A program made the translations under genes and the position numbers. Positions 12,589-24,826 of a DNA stretch of 64,000 nucleotides are shown here, piece by piece. How positions within the stretch are numbered: position 1 is the stretch's first letter; the number at the start of each line of letters is the position of its first letter. Location: NCBI GenBank assembly GCA_016802295.1, contig JAESIW010000200.1:4704107-4768106 (forward strand), given 5' to 3'. The stretch is from Brachionus rotundiformis (Eukaryota; Rotifera; Eurotatoria; Ploima; Brachionidae). The notes beneath the pieces are model-generated. The model saw nothing but the letters and a program-made list of their open reading frames with translations, was not told the DNA's origin and made no database searches.

Positions 12589-13224
12589 ATGAAAAATTTA
12601 ATAAAATTTTTATCTACTTTATTTTTATTGAAAACGGTAAGTTTATTAGCAAGATTTAGTTTATTAAGTTTGTTTATCCAGGTCTTGTGTGATGAATTAC
12701 TTCAACTTTCACCCGAATGTATTAGTGAATTCAAAAAATGTATTTTAAAAACACATAACAAGCTTCGTTTGGTTCATAGGGTGAATAATTTGACTTTTGA
12801 TACAAGTTTAGAACAAAAAGCCACCGCTTATTCAGAAAAAATGGGCGTTGAAGATTATTTTGCGCATAGTACAGGCCTAGCAGTTTTAAGAATGGGAGAA
12901 AATTTAGCGGTTGGATACAAGTCAAATGGCTTTGATGATACAAGATGTGGTCAAATTGGGAAACTTTTTGCTGAAAAATGGTATGATGAAATAGAAAATT
13001 ATAATTTTGAAACTGGGAGAAAAGTAAGAGGAATGATTGGACATTTTACTCAATTGGTCTGGAAAGGCACACAGAGGGTCGGATGTGGATTAGCAATTAC
13101 CAGTGGAAATAAAGCGTACATAACTTGCAACTACCTTCCTGCGGGAAACATTAGAGGAAGATATATTTCCAATGTTCTCCCACAAGTTGGCAAATATGAT
13201 GGCACAGATTATGAGTGTGATTGA
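12589..13224 (+). CDS. Secreted CAP/SCP-domain protein (GAPR-1-like)
   Basis: A signal peptide (hydrophobic residues 1-19) leads into a single CAP domain. Landmarks are HNKLRLVH, the conserved FAHS and GENLA, the diagnostic GHFTQLVW (CAP1 motif), and CNYLPAGN (CAP2 motif). The set of His and Glu residues that forms the CAP cleft is present. CAP proteins are extracellular and act in defence, lipid binding or signalling. The frame is open throughout, but 12637-12681 is probably a 45-bp intron (GTAAGT...CCAG) whose length is a multiple of three. Splicing gives 196 aa and a cleaner signal peptide. The closest family resemblance is to the GAPR-1/PR-1-like group, with short C-terminus and no cysteine-rich hinge. 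Confidence 0.88.
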   Translation: MKNLIKFLSTLFLLKTVSLLARFSLLSLFIQVLCDELLQLSPECISEFKKCILKTHNKLRLVHRVNNLTFDTSLEQKATAYSEKMGVEDYFAHSTGLAVLRMGENLAVGYKSNGFDDTRCGQIGKLFAEKWYDEIENYNFETGRKVRGMIGHFTQLVWKGTQRVGCGLAITSGNKAYITCNYLPAGNIRGRYISNVLPQVGKYDGTDYECD

Positions 13225-14414
13225 TTTGATGATTGAAGTATTTTTATTTTATTTTAAAACAGTTTCTATTAATAATCATTTTAAAAATCAAGACAATTCT
13301 TTTATTTAATATTTTCGAATAAGTATTTATGTCGGCCATCTCTAAGGCTTCAAATTATTAAAGAAAATTAATTGTGAATAACTAAAATGGTTTTTTTCTA
13401 AATATACTTTATATATACTTACTTAATATATAACGTTTTTGAATTGTAAAATTAGATAAAATTAGAATTTTGAATTTTAAGTCGGAGCTATTTTTAGCAA
13501 CAAATTTATAAATAAATGTTTTCAATTAATTAAATTTTTTATCTAAGAATAAATATATATAATAAAATCAAAAAAATTTTCCCAATCAAATACAAAATTT
13601 TTATTTTCAGAAACCAGTTTTGTATTAAACCTATTAAAACAGAGGAATAAAAAGAAGATTTTTGATCGAAAAACCTTTATTAAAATTAATTTTATTTTAT
13701 TTTTTTTCAATTAAACAATTAAAAAGAGTTCAAATTTTAAATAAATAATAAAAAAAAATTTATTCTTAAATTTTCTGTTACTCAAAATTAAACCAGTTTC
13801 CCATTTCTAATCAGAATGAAAATATTTTTTCTGCCTATTCTAAATTTAAATTAAAAATGAATTTTCTATAATAATATTAAAAAAATATTTTTTTGAGGAT
13901 GGAAAAAATCTTATGAACCAATTTTACCAAAATCCCTCAATTTTATATTTTAAATTCTAGGAAAATAAGCATTATTTTTTTTAAATCTTATTTAAAATAT
14001 ATCAATAAAATATAAAAAATCAAATCCTAATTAAAAAAACTGATCTTGAATTAAAAATGTGTTAAAATTTTTTCTGATGGAATAAATCGCTTTTTTTGGT
14101 AAACATTAGTTTGATGGTCCTACCTTTAAAAAGTTACCCAATAGGCAAATTTAAAGTAAATGAACGAAAAAAAGCTTATCATCAAAATATTTATAAAAAA
14201 AAAATGCAAATTAGTAATGTTTCGTAACAGCCATTTGAAAGCAAAAAAAATGCCAACAAACTAGAACAATATGGCATTAATTATAATGTTTTTCTCTTTA
14301 TTCCAATCTTTTATATGATAAGAATTAATAAAAATTTCAAAATTCGACAGTTCATCTTCATCTATATAAACCTGTCAGTTTGATCAGATCTTCAGTAAAA
14401 CCAAGCTAAAACAA
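13225..14414. other. Intergenic, A+T-rich
   Basis: Only the TATA-type promoter of the giant lectin gene near the right end is recognisable. The rest shows no coding potential. Confidence 0.6.
14363..14370 (+). promoter_or_regulatory. TATA box of the giant lectin gene
   Basis: TATATAAA lies about 45 bp upstream of the ATG at 14415. It is followed by an initiator-like CTTCAGT near 14390 and a CAAATG start context, which together make a compact core promoter with a leader of about 25 nt. Confidence 0.55.
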
Positions 14415-17400
14415 ATGCGATATAAACACTTAATATTTTTAAGTTTTTGTTTAGTTGCTATCATTCGGGCAGAGTCCACTTTGCAGGATGTAGCAACAAG
14501 ACCAATAATTACCAATTTAGTCAATTCAGAAAACTCCGTTCAGCAGTCGTTCTCAAATTGCCCTGATGGTTTCGTTCTTTACCAAGATCAATGTTTTTAT
14601 GTGTCTGACCAAGAAAAAACATGGAACGAAGCCAGAATGGAATGCGAAAGTCTAAATTCAAGTCTTCTCACTACCACAAGCAAAGTGGTTATTGATTTTT
14701 CGGTCGACTTTTTCGAAAAATTCGAGCTAGATGGAAGATATTTGGTAATTTGAAAATATTAAATTAAAAATAAATATTTAATTTGTGTAAAAGGTTGGAG
14801 CTTATTCAAATGATTCTAAATGGTTTTGGATAAATGAGCAAGAACTTGACTCGCATGGACCATGGTGGCGTGATAACAATTCATCAAATGAATGTGCTGA
14901 AATGCAAGTTCTGGGTTTGCATCAAATTCCTTGTGATAATTACACCAATTATTTCATATGCCAAGTTGAAGCGATGACCAACAACGAAACGAAAAGAAAG
15001 CTGACTTTAGGTGACAAATGTGATGAAAACGACTTAGAGCCTTGCGAACAAGGTCTTGAATGCATCGATTCTCAGTGTAAATGCTTTGCTGGCCATTGGT
15101 AAGCTAGACTTTTATCAAAAGCCTATACATTTTTCTTAGGAAAATTTTTAATTTTCTATTAAATTAAACAATGGATATTGGGTATTTTAAGGTCAAGAAT
15201 TTTCAAAAGATTTTAAAAATTGAAAGATATCTTTTTAATTTTAAATTATTTTTATTGCAAAAATATTAAGTAAAATTATACAATGTTTTGGTTGCCTGAA
15301 GTTAAACATTTTATCTAAAAATAGTTAAAAAGGCATTTTTTTAATTAAAACAAAATATCATGAATAAAAAAATTTATCAATTTTTTAACATTAAAAAGAT
15401 ATTTTTGTGAATTCAAATACCAATGTTTGGTTTGATTCTAATACAGATTAGTTTAAGAAAAACCTATTGAAGAAAACAACAAATTGAATAAGAATTATTT
15501 GGCTAGAATAAAGTCTAACTGGAGTCAATTAATAATGAAAGATAAGATAGTTAATAAGCATCATTAAATTTCTATTTTAAAACAAAACCATTTTTTAAAA
15601 AAACGATTTTGAATATTTGAACATCTGCTTTTTTTTTAAAAGGTTTATAAAAAATTATAAATATAATAAATTAAGATTATCTTTTTTAAAGGCATAGTGA
15701 AAAAAAGACATGTATGTTTTGTCCACAAGATTTTCTTTTTGATGAAAATAAGTGTGTTTATTTCTCAAATCAAACTGTTCAATCTTGGCACCAGGCAAGA
15801 AACGAATGTCAGCTATTAGATTCCGACTTACTTGTGGTGAAAACTCGAGTCATCGTGGACAAACTACACAATTTGTTGGTAAAAAGAAATTTGAGCCAAA
15901 AATACTGGATTGGTGGTCAGGCCATAGATCGAAATGCTTTTTGGTTAGATAGATCAGTAATTTTATCTTACGGCCCATGGTGGAAAAACCAGAGTCTATC
16001 GGCTAGCTTAAACGAAACGTGTCTACATGCACAAGGCCTTGGTATTGATAGTTCAGAGTGTGACGAAGCTGGAATGAATTATGTCTGTGAAAGAGAGCCT
16101 TATTCAGAAAGCAAAGAACAAATAGAAAGAAGCTTGGTCGAATGTTCAAGTGCCTTAAAATTAGGACACATGTTTGATGTCTTTTCATCGCCTAGTTTAC
16201 CTGACTACAGACATTTGGATCCAAATTTTAGATCACATGGCGCTTCGTTTAAGAGTCCAATGGCCACTATTACTTTCCAAACAAATTCTAATATGTTCGA
16301 GATTAAACATATAAATATAACCAAAGCTCCAGCCAGAACAATTTTTGTGGTAAAAATTTATGTGGGAAATAAAATAGCGGAAACAATGTCTGGCGAAGGT
16401 TATATTTTTAATTTTTTTGATGACTTTAGGGTAACTAGAACCAGCAAATTAGAAATAGATATTAAAAATATTGATAATCAACCAATCGATGATTTGAAGA
16501 TTTACATCGATGGTTGTTTGAAACGTGGTCCTTTGCTCAAAGGATATGATGTTTACACATGTTCTAATCCAGTGGAATTATCCAATCTTCGAAATGTAAA
16601 AATAAACACCTATAATAACTTAAATGATATAGGCACTTTGATAAATTCGAATAGTATGGGCTGTTCGTATCAAAACGACGAAGCACAGATTGAAATAGAT
16701 CTCACCAAGATGCCAATAGATCAGATAGTTTCGGTGATTATAAGCAAGGATTATAACAAAGCCCTAGTTTATGTGTTTTGCTATTACAAAGGAGAAGAGA
16801 TTCAAGTTCAAAAAGGCTATGGACTAAGTAAAATAGAAATATTTGGTCTAATACATCATCCAATTGACAAAATTGTGGTCATTATACGCAACATGAATGG
16901 TGCGTTAGTCCAAAATGTAAAAATTAGCCTCATGGTATGCTTGATTCAATACGAGCCCCCGACAATTCCGCCAAAACCAACAATGCCGTTTATCTGTGAC
17001 AAAAAAATTGAAATATCTCAGTACACTTCAGAGATTCAGATATCTTCTTATCCATCAATTGATTCAATACACAACATTGTATTGCTTAATGGCCAAGGAT
17101 GCTCATTTAGAAATCACCAGGCTAAAATTGTTTTTGACTTGTCAACAATACGAATCAATCGATTGTATTCTTTGAAGATAATCAAAAATCCCCATTTGAG
17201 TATGGTCAAAGTTGAAACATTTTACCAAAATGCTATTCAAGAAGTGATAAACCGCTCTGGCCGCAGTTGCATAGAAATATGGAATTTTAACGATTATAGA
17301 GCTGACAAAGTAGTCATACACATTTTACAAATAAGTGGTAATGTACTAGAGAATGTCAAAATAAGCTTAGTTGTTTGTGTGCCAGATTTTCCTCTAACCA

Positions 17401-20400
17401 CGAGACCAATGACGACAAACAGAAAATGCTATTATGAACAGACTTTCTCAAGTGACCGTCCATGGTTTGATCTTACATCAGTGCCATACAACCCAGAATT
17501 ATGGAACATAATGCTGGATAAAATTGAAACATGCAATTTTAATGATAAAGAAGCTTTAATTACAATTTTATTCAAATATGACATAATAGACCATCTAATA
17601 TTGGTTCGTTTGACCAAGGACCCTAATAAATCTCTTGTTAAGCTGATTGCTTACTATAAGGGGTTTAGTGTTTATGAAAAAAATAGTCAAGGAACGAGTG
17701 TGATCGAGCTGAGTGGCTTTCCGGACGAAAGAATAGACAGAATAGAGATAAAAATTCTCAATCTTAACTCATATTATATTGAAAATGTCAAATTGTTTAT
17801 AAAAGTATGCACTGATACCGCAACAATTCCTACCATTCCCACAACTAGAGTCACAACAACCACCCCAACAAGAACAATCACAACTAGAACTGTACCTCCT
17901 ACTCGTCCACCTATAATTACTTGCTCAAGTGGCCAGGTTATAAAATTCAATCGTCTTAGACCCAATGTTGAACTTGTATCCTCTCCAAACGTAACCAATA
18001 TTTTTGAAATCTATCCAGAATCAGGTGTGCAAGGAGTGAATTTTTATGGTAAAAACCCCAATGTGGTCTTTAATTTGCTAAATGAAGTGTCTACTCAAAT
18101 TGATTCAATTAAGGTAAGCAAATATTGATTAAAATATTTTTTGAATAATTTTAAATTTATAGACTTTATTTGATTAAGAATTTTAATTGTAAATTTTTAG
18201 GATTTAAGAGCTGTTAAAGTTAACCCTTTTTTTAGGAAAAATTCAATTTTAATGCAACTCTACTTTAGAAAAAAAATATGACCAAGTACATATATGAAAA
18301 ATTAAGATAAGATTTCTTAAGATAACTTAAAAATAAATAAATAAATGATAATTTATCAAATTATCACTTCTTTTTAAAAATCTTAATATTTTTCAAATAA
18401 ATAAAATAAATAAATGAAATAATTTTAGAAAGCCAATTTAAGCTAATTAGATAAAAAATCTTTTTATTAAAAAAAAAACATTTGGTCTGGTTTTCCAAAG
18501 CCGAAACAGAGCTCAATCATTTTTAAAATTATAAATTTCTTATATTAATTAAGTAAAATTACTTAACTGAAAATTCAATTGATAATTTTGATTTTCAACT
18601 CACTATTTTTGAGTTTTTTAAAAAACAAAACAATAATAAAATATCTTTACTGGTTTTGATTTTTTAAATGATTCTAAATGATGATTTTTTTATTTTTAAA
18701 TTACTGTAAAAGCTTTTCAATTAAATTGAAGTACAGATTTGGATATTAATTAAGATTTATTTTAGATATTTATTAAGCAGAATGGTTATATAAGTTGAAC
18801 AAGGAACAAATGTTTTAATAATAACATATGAATTGATTATTTATTAACTTTTTTTTTAAAAGGTGACCAAATACTATAATAAAGCATTTATCACATTGAC
18901 CACATATTACAAAGACTTTCCAATAGATACCAAAAATGCTATTGCATACGATTCAATTGAATTTTTCGATTTCCGCAGGACAAATGTTGACCAAATATCA
19001 GTGATAATATCAACAGAAAACCTAGAGCCAGCACTAAATGTCAAAATACAGATAAACTCATGCGTCGAGCCAATTGATTCAGTGACAACTACGACCAAAT
19101 ATGCCACAACTGTAGATCCATCATGTGAAGATTTTGCAAGCATTGGACCAATTCAAAGATACTTTGTGATCTCAACTTCTCCTGAAATTTCAAACTCAAA
19201 AGACATATTTGAAGCATCTAGCTCTGGTGGTTTGTCATTTACCGAGAAATCTGTGAACGTTTCCTTTGAAGTTAACTACATGATTCGAAATCTTGTCTCA
19301 TTTTCTGTTTCTAAAAATCCATCATTGACCACTGTTTCTCTAATTTTGTTCAAAAATAACTTTGTAGTGGAAAAAAGAACCAGAATTATGACCGAAAATA
19401 TTATCTTTTCAGATCTGTCAAACAAAAAAATTGATAGAATCAGACTGTTGTTGAATGATGACATGGGAAGAAATATAAGATATCTTCGAGTTTCTATTAG
19501 AGGATGTCTTGAGTCTGAAACTCTTACAACACCTCGAATAACAACAAGCACTGTTACTTCTCAAAATTGCCAATTTTTTGTCGATTTGGACAAGTATGGA
19601 TTTTTGAATGCTTCATCTATTCCAAGTGTGGCAAATATAGACGACATTTTCCAAGGAAGCACCACTCCAGGACTTTTATTTAACACCAGTTTGGCCCATA
19701 TATCTTTCAATATGAAAAAAGAGATAAGCAAAATAGAATCAGTTAGGGTTAGCAAAGATTCATCGACTTCGACCATAACTGTACTACTGGAAAGGAATAA
19801 TTTAATTGTTGATTCAAAGACCAGTATATCATATGGTCTGACACAATTTGACAATTTCAATCAAGAAATTGTGGAAAAAGTTATTTTAATTATCGAAAAT
19901 TTGGACAGTAGCAATATAAGAAATCTAAAAGTTGCCATCAAAGGTTGCTTAGAAGCTGTTTCTACCATTTACACAACACCAATCACATCGACCAAAATAC
20001 CCATAACAAGTCCAATGCCAATTGTATGCGACAGTGGTCGTATACATGAATTTAATCCAATAAATCCGATGGTCACAATCAATACCATTCCAATAGTCGA
20101 CAACATAGTCAATATATATCCTCAAATAGGGGTAAGAGGAGTTAACTTTAATAACAAATTGGCCAATATCGCCATCACACTCAGCGATAAAATCTCAACC
20201 CAAATCTACTCTGTGAAAATAACAAAAGATAATTCAAAAGCTTCTTTCACATTGACTACATTTTTTGGCGAGGAGAGTGTAAATATGTTCACACAAACTG
20301 GAACAAATGAAGTTATATTTTTTAATTTCCTGAAAAGAAATGTAAATAAGATAACACTGATAGTCTTTGCTGAGAATGCGAACAGCATACAAAATTTGAA

Positions 20401-22843
20401 AATAAGCATCAAATCTTGTCTAGCCGATTTGGTCACGACTCCAAAGATAACTACAGTAACCACTCAGAAGCCTAATTGCAACCCCAGCATTGAATTTACC
20501 TATTTAAATCCAATGCTAAACATACAATCAGATAATGCTATTACAGATATTAACAGAGTATATGAAAACTACCATCCAAGAGGAGTAGATTTTAATTCAA
20601 ATGTAGTCAGGATTGAATTTAACATGCCATCCAGATTTGTGGCTGAAGTAGTTTCTATTATGGTAACAAAATATGCGCAATCTTCAACTGTGTCGATTAT
20701 TTTAATGAAAGATAGTGAAGTGACTGATACAAAAACTTTACAAGGAAGTGACAAATTCTATTTTTCAAATTTTGCCAATGTGGGTGCTAAAAAAATTATT
20801 GTTATAATAAAAAATGATGGCTTAATGAATGTTGAAAATGTAAAAGTAAAAATAAATGCATGTGTCGATGAGGAGCAAACTACAAAACAGATAACAACAA
20901 CAACAACAGCTCAAAAAATTACAACACCAATTGATATACAATGTGAAGAAGGTTCAGTTGTAGAATTTAAATTTAACAATCCGGTGGTTACTGTGAATAC
21001 TGAGCCAAAAGTGGACAATTTTCTGAACCTATATACAGATATAAGCCAATTTGGAGGAATTTTTAACAATAATATAGCCAATATTGCCTATACATTAATA
21101 GAAAATATTTCAACACAGATATCGTCAATTACGATAACAAAAGATAATTCAAATACGAGATTCCTGGTGACAACTTTTTTAAAAGAAAAGGTTGTGGAAA
21201 CAAAAGCAGAGAGAGGATTCGATATAATGATATTTTCCAATTTTAAAAAGGAACAAGTTGATAAAATTGCAATAATATTACTAGTAGAGGACAAAAATAG
21301 AATTGAAAATGTAAAAGTTATCATCAAATCATGTCTCAAAGGTAAATATACAACACAGAAAACAACAACGAGTACGACAACGAAAGAAATAACAAGTCAG
21401 AGACCAATTGAATGCGAAAAAGGAGATATAAAACAATTTAGATTAAACGATCCAGAAATAGAAATAAAAACAAATGAGGAAATTCAAAATAAATATAACA
21501 TATACGAAGAAATTGGAGAAAGGGGTATTGATTTTACAGGAAGGATAGCAAATATTGGAATCGAATTAAAAAAAATGGTTTCAACGCAAATTTATTCAAT
21601 TATAATAAAAAAAGACAATACTAAATCAAGTATTGTGGTAACAACATATTACAGAGAAACTGCTATAGAGACACTGAACGGCATTGGAATTAATGAAGTG
21701 ATATTTTATAATTTTAAAAGAGCATTAGTTGATAAAATAAATATTATATTAATGGGGGAAGACAATTCAGGAATAAAAAATATCAAAGTAATAATAAAAT
21801 CATGCTTAAAAGAAAGAGAAGAAGCCACAACAACACCGACAACAACCACTACTGAATATAGAGTACCATGCTTCCCTGTATTGGAATTTGACTACATGAA
21901 TCCACGTTTGACCATAACTTCGATAAATGCAATTACTGACATTAACCATATATATGCAAACTATCACCCAGATGGCGTCAATTTCAACTCAAGCAGTGTT
22001 AATATACAATTCGATTTGCCATATGACACTTTTGCTAGAATTGTCCAAGTAACTGTTACAAAGGACATGTCCCAGTCTACTGTAACTGTTCTTCTTATGC
22101 AAAATGACATGGTCGTTGATTCAAAGACAGAGTTCTCTACAAATAAATTTGTTCTTAACAATTTCTCTGAACAAAAGATACAGAGAATTGTGGTAATAAT
22201 CAGAAATTCAAACGGATACAATGTTGAAAATGTAAAAGTCAGTATTAAAGCTTGTATAGATAAGATCACAACTACAACAAGCACAACAACACCGACAACA
22301 ACCACTACTGAATCATCACCCACTTGTTCCTCGATTAATATTTCTTCATCTTCCTTAAATATTTTCTCTTTTATTTCAACATCACCAATCGTTGCAGATA
22401 TGAATGAAATTTTTGATCGATTTATATCTGTCTCTTCATCATCACTCTCTATCCTTTTTGAGTTCCAGGATTTTAATATTGCTATTATTAAAGATCTTTT
22501 TATAGAAAAAACAGCTTCTTATGCTTCCATAAATATAATTTCGTCTCGAAATGATAGAATTATCGATTCTCTTACTTTTCTTTCATATCAGCAGTTTAAT
22601 TTCACTCAATTTTCCTTTTCTTACATTGATCAAGTTTTAATTCATATAAATAATATTGGCGGTAATAGTATCGATCAACTAAAAATTAATTTCAATATCT
22701 GTTTAAAGAAGGAATTTAAACCAACGAACAATCCATACCCAAATATGTTTGTATATCCACCTTATGTAAAAACAATTGATTCAAACAATAATTTATTTAA
22801 TCCAACTTTTTTTTTAAATAATCAAACTCTTTATGATGATTAA
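14415..22843 (+). CDS. Giant secreted two-CTLD protein with about 13 tandem ~130-residue modules
   Basis: Exons 14415-14744, 14794-15098, 15692-18113 and 18863-22843 close to 2345 aa. The order is signal peptide (ending IIRAES), C-type-lectin-like domain 1 (CPDGFVLYQDQCFY... HGPWW), a short Cys-rich EGF-like linker (GDKCDENDLEPCEQGL), CTLD 2 (FCPQDFLFDENKCVYF... YGPWW), then about 13 repeats. Each repeat starts with a Cys, has a central AxIxFxL strand and a VTKDxS-type segment, ends (E)NVKISIKxC, and is separated from the next by a Thr/Pro-rich mucin-like linker. No transmembrane segment or GPI signal is seen at the end. The repeat resembles a beta-sandwich carbohydrate-binding or adhesion module, but I do not recognise the family. 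It is likely an extracellular adhesive, coat or defence protein. Neither CTLD shows a clear EPN or QPD sugar-binding triplet. Confidence 0.85.
15099..15691 (+). other. Intron 2 of the giant lectin gene
   Basis: A 593-bp intron from GTAAGC to TTAAAG, A+T-rich. I see no gene or repeat in it. Confidence 0.8.
18114..18862 (+). other. Intron 3 of the giant lectin gene
   Basis: A 749-bp intron (GTAAGC...AAAAG) that splits repeat module 5 between two strands. No other feature is seen. Confidence 0.8.
19121..22740 (+). repeat. Tandem protein-coding modules 6-13 of the giant lectin
   Basis: Eight modules of about 450 bp follow each other inside one exon. Modules 8, 10 and 11 share one subtype (ISTQIxS, then KDNS and a TTF/TTY strand). 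Modules 9 and 12 share another (AITDINxxY, NYHPxGVxFN). The order 8-9 / 10 / 11-12 suggests duplication of a two-module unit. Linkers encode Thr runs from ACA/ACT-rich DNA, for example near 20890, 21350, 21835 and 22270. Confidence 0.8.
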
Positions 22844-23507
22844 TTTTTATTAACAAAAATTTTTATTAATTAATTTTAATTATTTTGAATAAATTTATTT
22901 CATTTTTTTAATTTTTATCTTGTTTAAAGAAACATTTTAGAAAACTAATTTATCTGATTATGTCTCTCCATTGGTTCCCAAGATAATTCTGAATATATTT
23001 TTTCAGAATACCAAACGAATAAAATAACATGAAAATAATAATTTTAGATTTTTAAAATTTTTTGGCCAAGAGCTCACAAGATTGAAAAAGTTCCTTAATT
23101 TTTCTAAATTGACTTGAATGAACACAATTAAATTTTCAAAATAGGAAATATATTTATTCGTTGAATCTATTAAATTTGAATTTAATGAATACATACATGT
23201 ATGGGTTTCAATTGCACTTATTTAACTATTAAATTCATCTAAATGTTCTTCAATTTTATAATTAAAATGTGGAAAAAAAGGGGGTATTAAAACTAAACTT
23301 ACAATCAAATAAAGTTTTGTAAAATTTCTGGGATAAAAATAAGTTGGGATATAATTTAGACGGATAATAATCGAGCATTTTGTATACTTAATAATAATTT
23401 TATTAAATTTCAATTCGTTTTTAAAAAACTATTACAAAAATCCCAAAATAAGTTTTATATTTTATCTATAATATTTTTATTGTAATATATTAAAGAGTAA
23501 AGCACAG
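22844..23507. other. Intergenic between convergent lectin genes
   Basis: This is a 664-bp A+T-rich spacer holding the two 3' ends. Reverse-strand open frames at 23003-23194 and 23222-23413 show no recognisable domain, and I treat them as chance. Confidence 0.65.
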
Positions 23508-24826
23508 CTAATTAATTTTGCAGATGAATTTTTTTTCTTCAGAGCAAGACAAATTTTCCAAACTAATACCAAATGTAGCTACACAACCCAATGACGGATC
23601 TGGATTTGGCGCTCGGCATTCACTCCACCTTTATTTAAGATAATCAAATTTTTATTTACTTAATAGAATAATAGACTCACATTGGTCCTTCTTCTGGCAT
23701 TTCCCTTCCATCTAACCATTTAAAACTGCCATCATCCAAAGAAGCTCCTATCTTTAAAAACTTTATTTAACTAATTGATCGGTTTATTAAATTATCATAC
23801 CCAATAAGAATCATAAGGTAAATTGTGACTTTTGAATAAAGGTAAAAAGTCATCAATTGCTACATCTGATTTGCTTACAATTAATTGTCCACGATTTTGT
23901 TCACAAAAAGCTTTAGCTCTGTCCCAAGTCATCGGTCTATCTGAAAAATGGTAGCAAGCATCATCACAAAAGACCCATCTATGTGGGCACTTGACACATT
24001 TTCTCATCTTTTGAGACCAATTGTATCCCTTTTTGCATTTAACTGGTTTTTTCTCTTGCTTGGACAATACAATATTTTTGTTTGTCTTTAACTCACATAT
24101 GTATGGATTTACCACATCTGGATCATTACATGCAACTGCTGTTAAGCCATCAATGCTGGCCATCGCACAACCTTGCATCAATAAAAGCTCAGTTCCATTC
24201 TCATTTTGAGCTTCAAAGCATCCAGACCACCATGGTCCTGAGGCTGGAAGAAATGTTTTACCCATCCAACTCCAATTACCTGGAATATTTGCAGAGAAAG
24301 CACCAACCTGTTTAAGCGATTTAAGCAAATTTATATTATTAAATGAAAAATCTTACAAAGTATGTTTCGTTAGTTCCTAATTTTGAAAAAAATGAATATA
24401 ACTGATCAACAACTGTAAGACTATCAAATGTCATCAATTGTGCACCTCTAGCTATACAGTCATCAGATGCATTTTTCCAAGTGGCAGTTTCGTTAACTAT
24501 TATATAGCATTTATCTTTAAAAAAACTCCAACCATCAGGGCATTGGTAGCATACTGAAAAATCAGAGGACCATGTATAACCAGGCAAGCATTGACAATAT
24601 CTATTCTGACAAATTAAATTGTCACAGCAATCTCTACCTGAAAAACATCTGTCACCATAATGTTTGGAACATTGGATAGCTAATAATACATGGAAAAGAT
24701 ACATATTTTTCTTTTTATTCTTTAAGGCTTACGTCTGTAAGGTTTTCTAAAAGGTGGCGGGATGCCTGATACATAGTTTATAATGCATAGTGAAATAAAA
24801 AGAGTGCTAACAATTTTGAAAAACAT
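23508..24826 (-). CDS. Secreted protein with two C-type-lectin-like domains
   Basis: Five exons (24826-24733, 24679-24357, 24307-23801, 23751-23681, 23628-23508) close to 371 aa. The order is signal peptide (MFFKIVSTLFISLCII), a Cys-rich knot (CSKHYGDRCFSGRDCC... CLPGYTW), CTLD 1 (CPDGWSFFKDKCY, SGPWW), a linker with CKKGYNW and CVKCP, and CTLD 2 (CDDACYHF, MTWDRAKAFC, ending FIC). The layout of Cys-rich segment, CTLD, Cys-rich segment, CTLD matches the front of the giant lectin on the opposite strand, so the two are likely paralogues. CTLDs bind glycans or proteins outside the cell. No canonical EPN/QPD triplet is visible, so calcium-dependent sugar binding is uncertain. Confidence 0.87.

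Noticed and set aside
22844..23507. Small reverse frames between the lectins
   Set aside because: Low complexity and no homology, lying within the shared 3' region.
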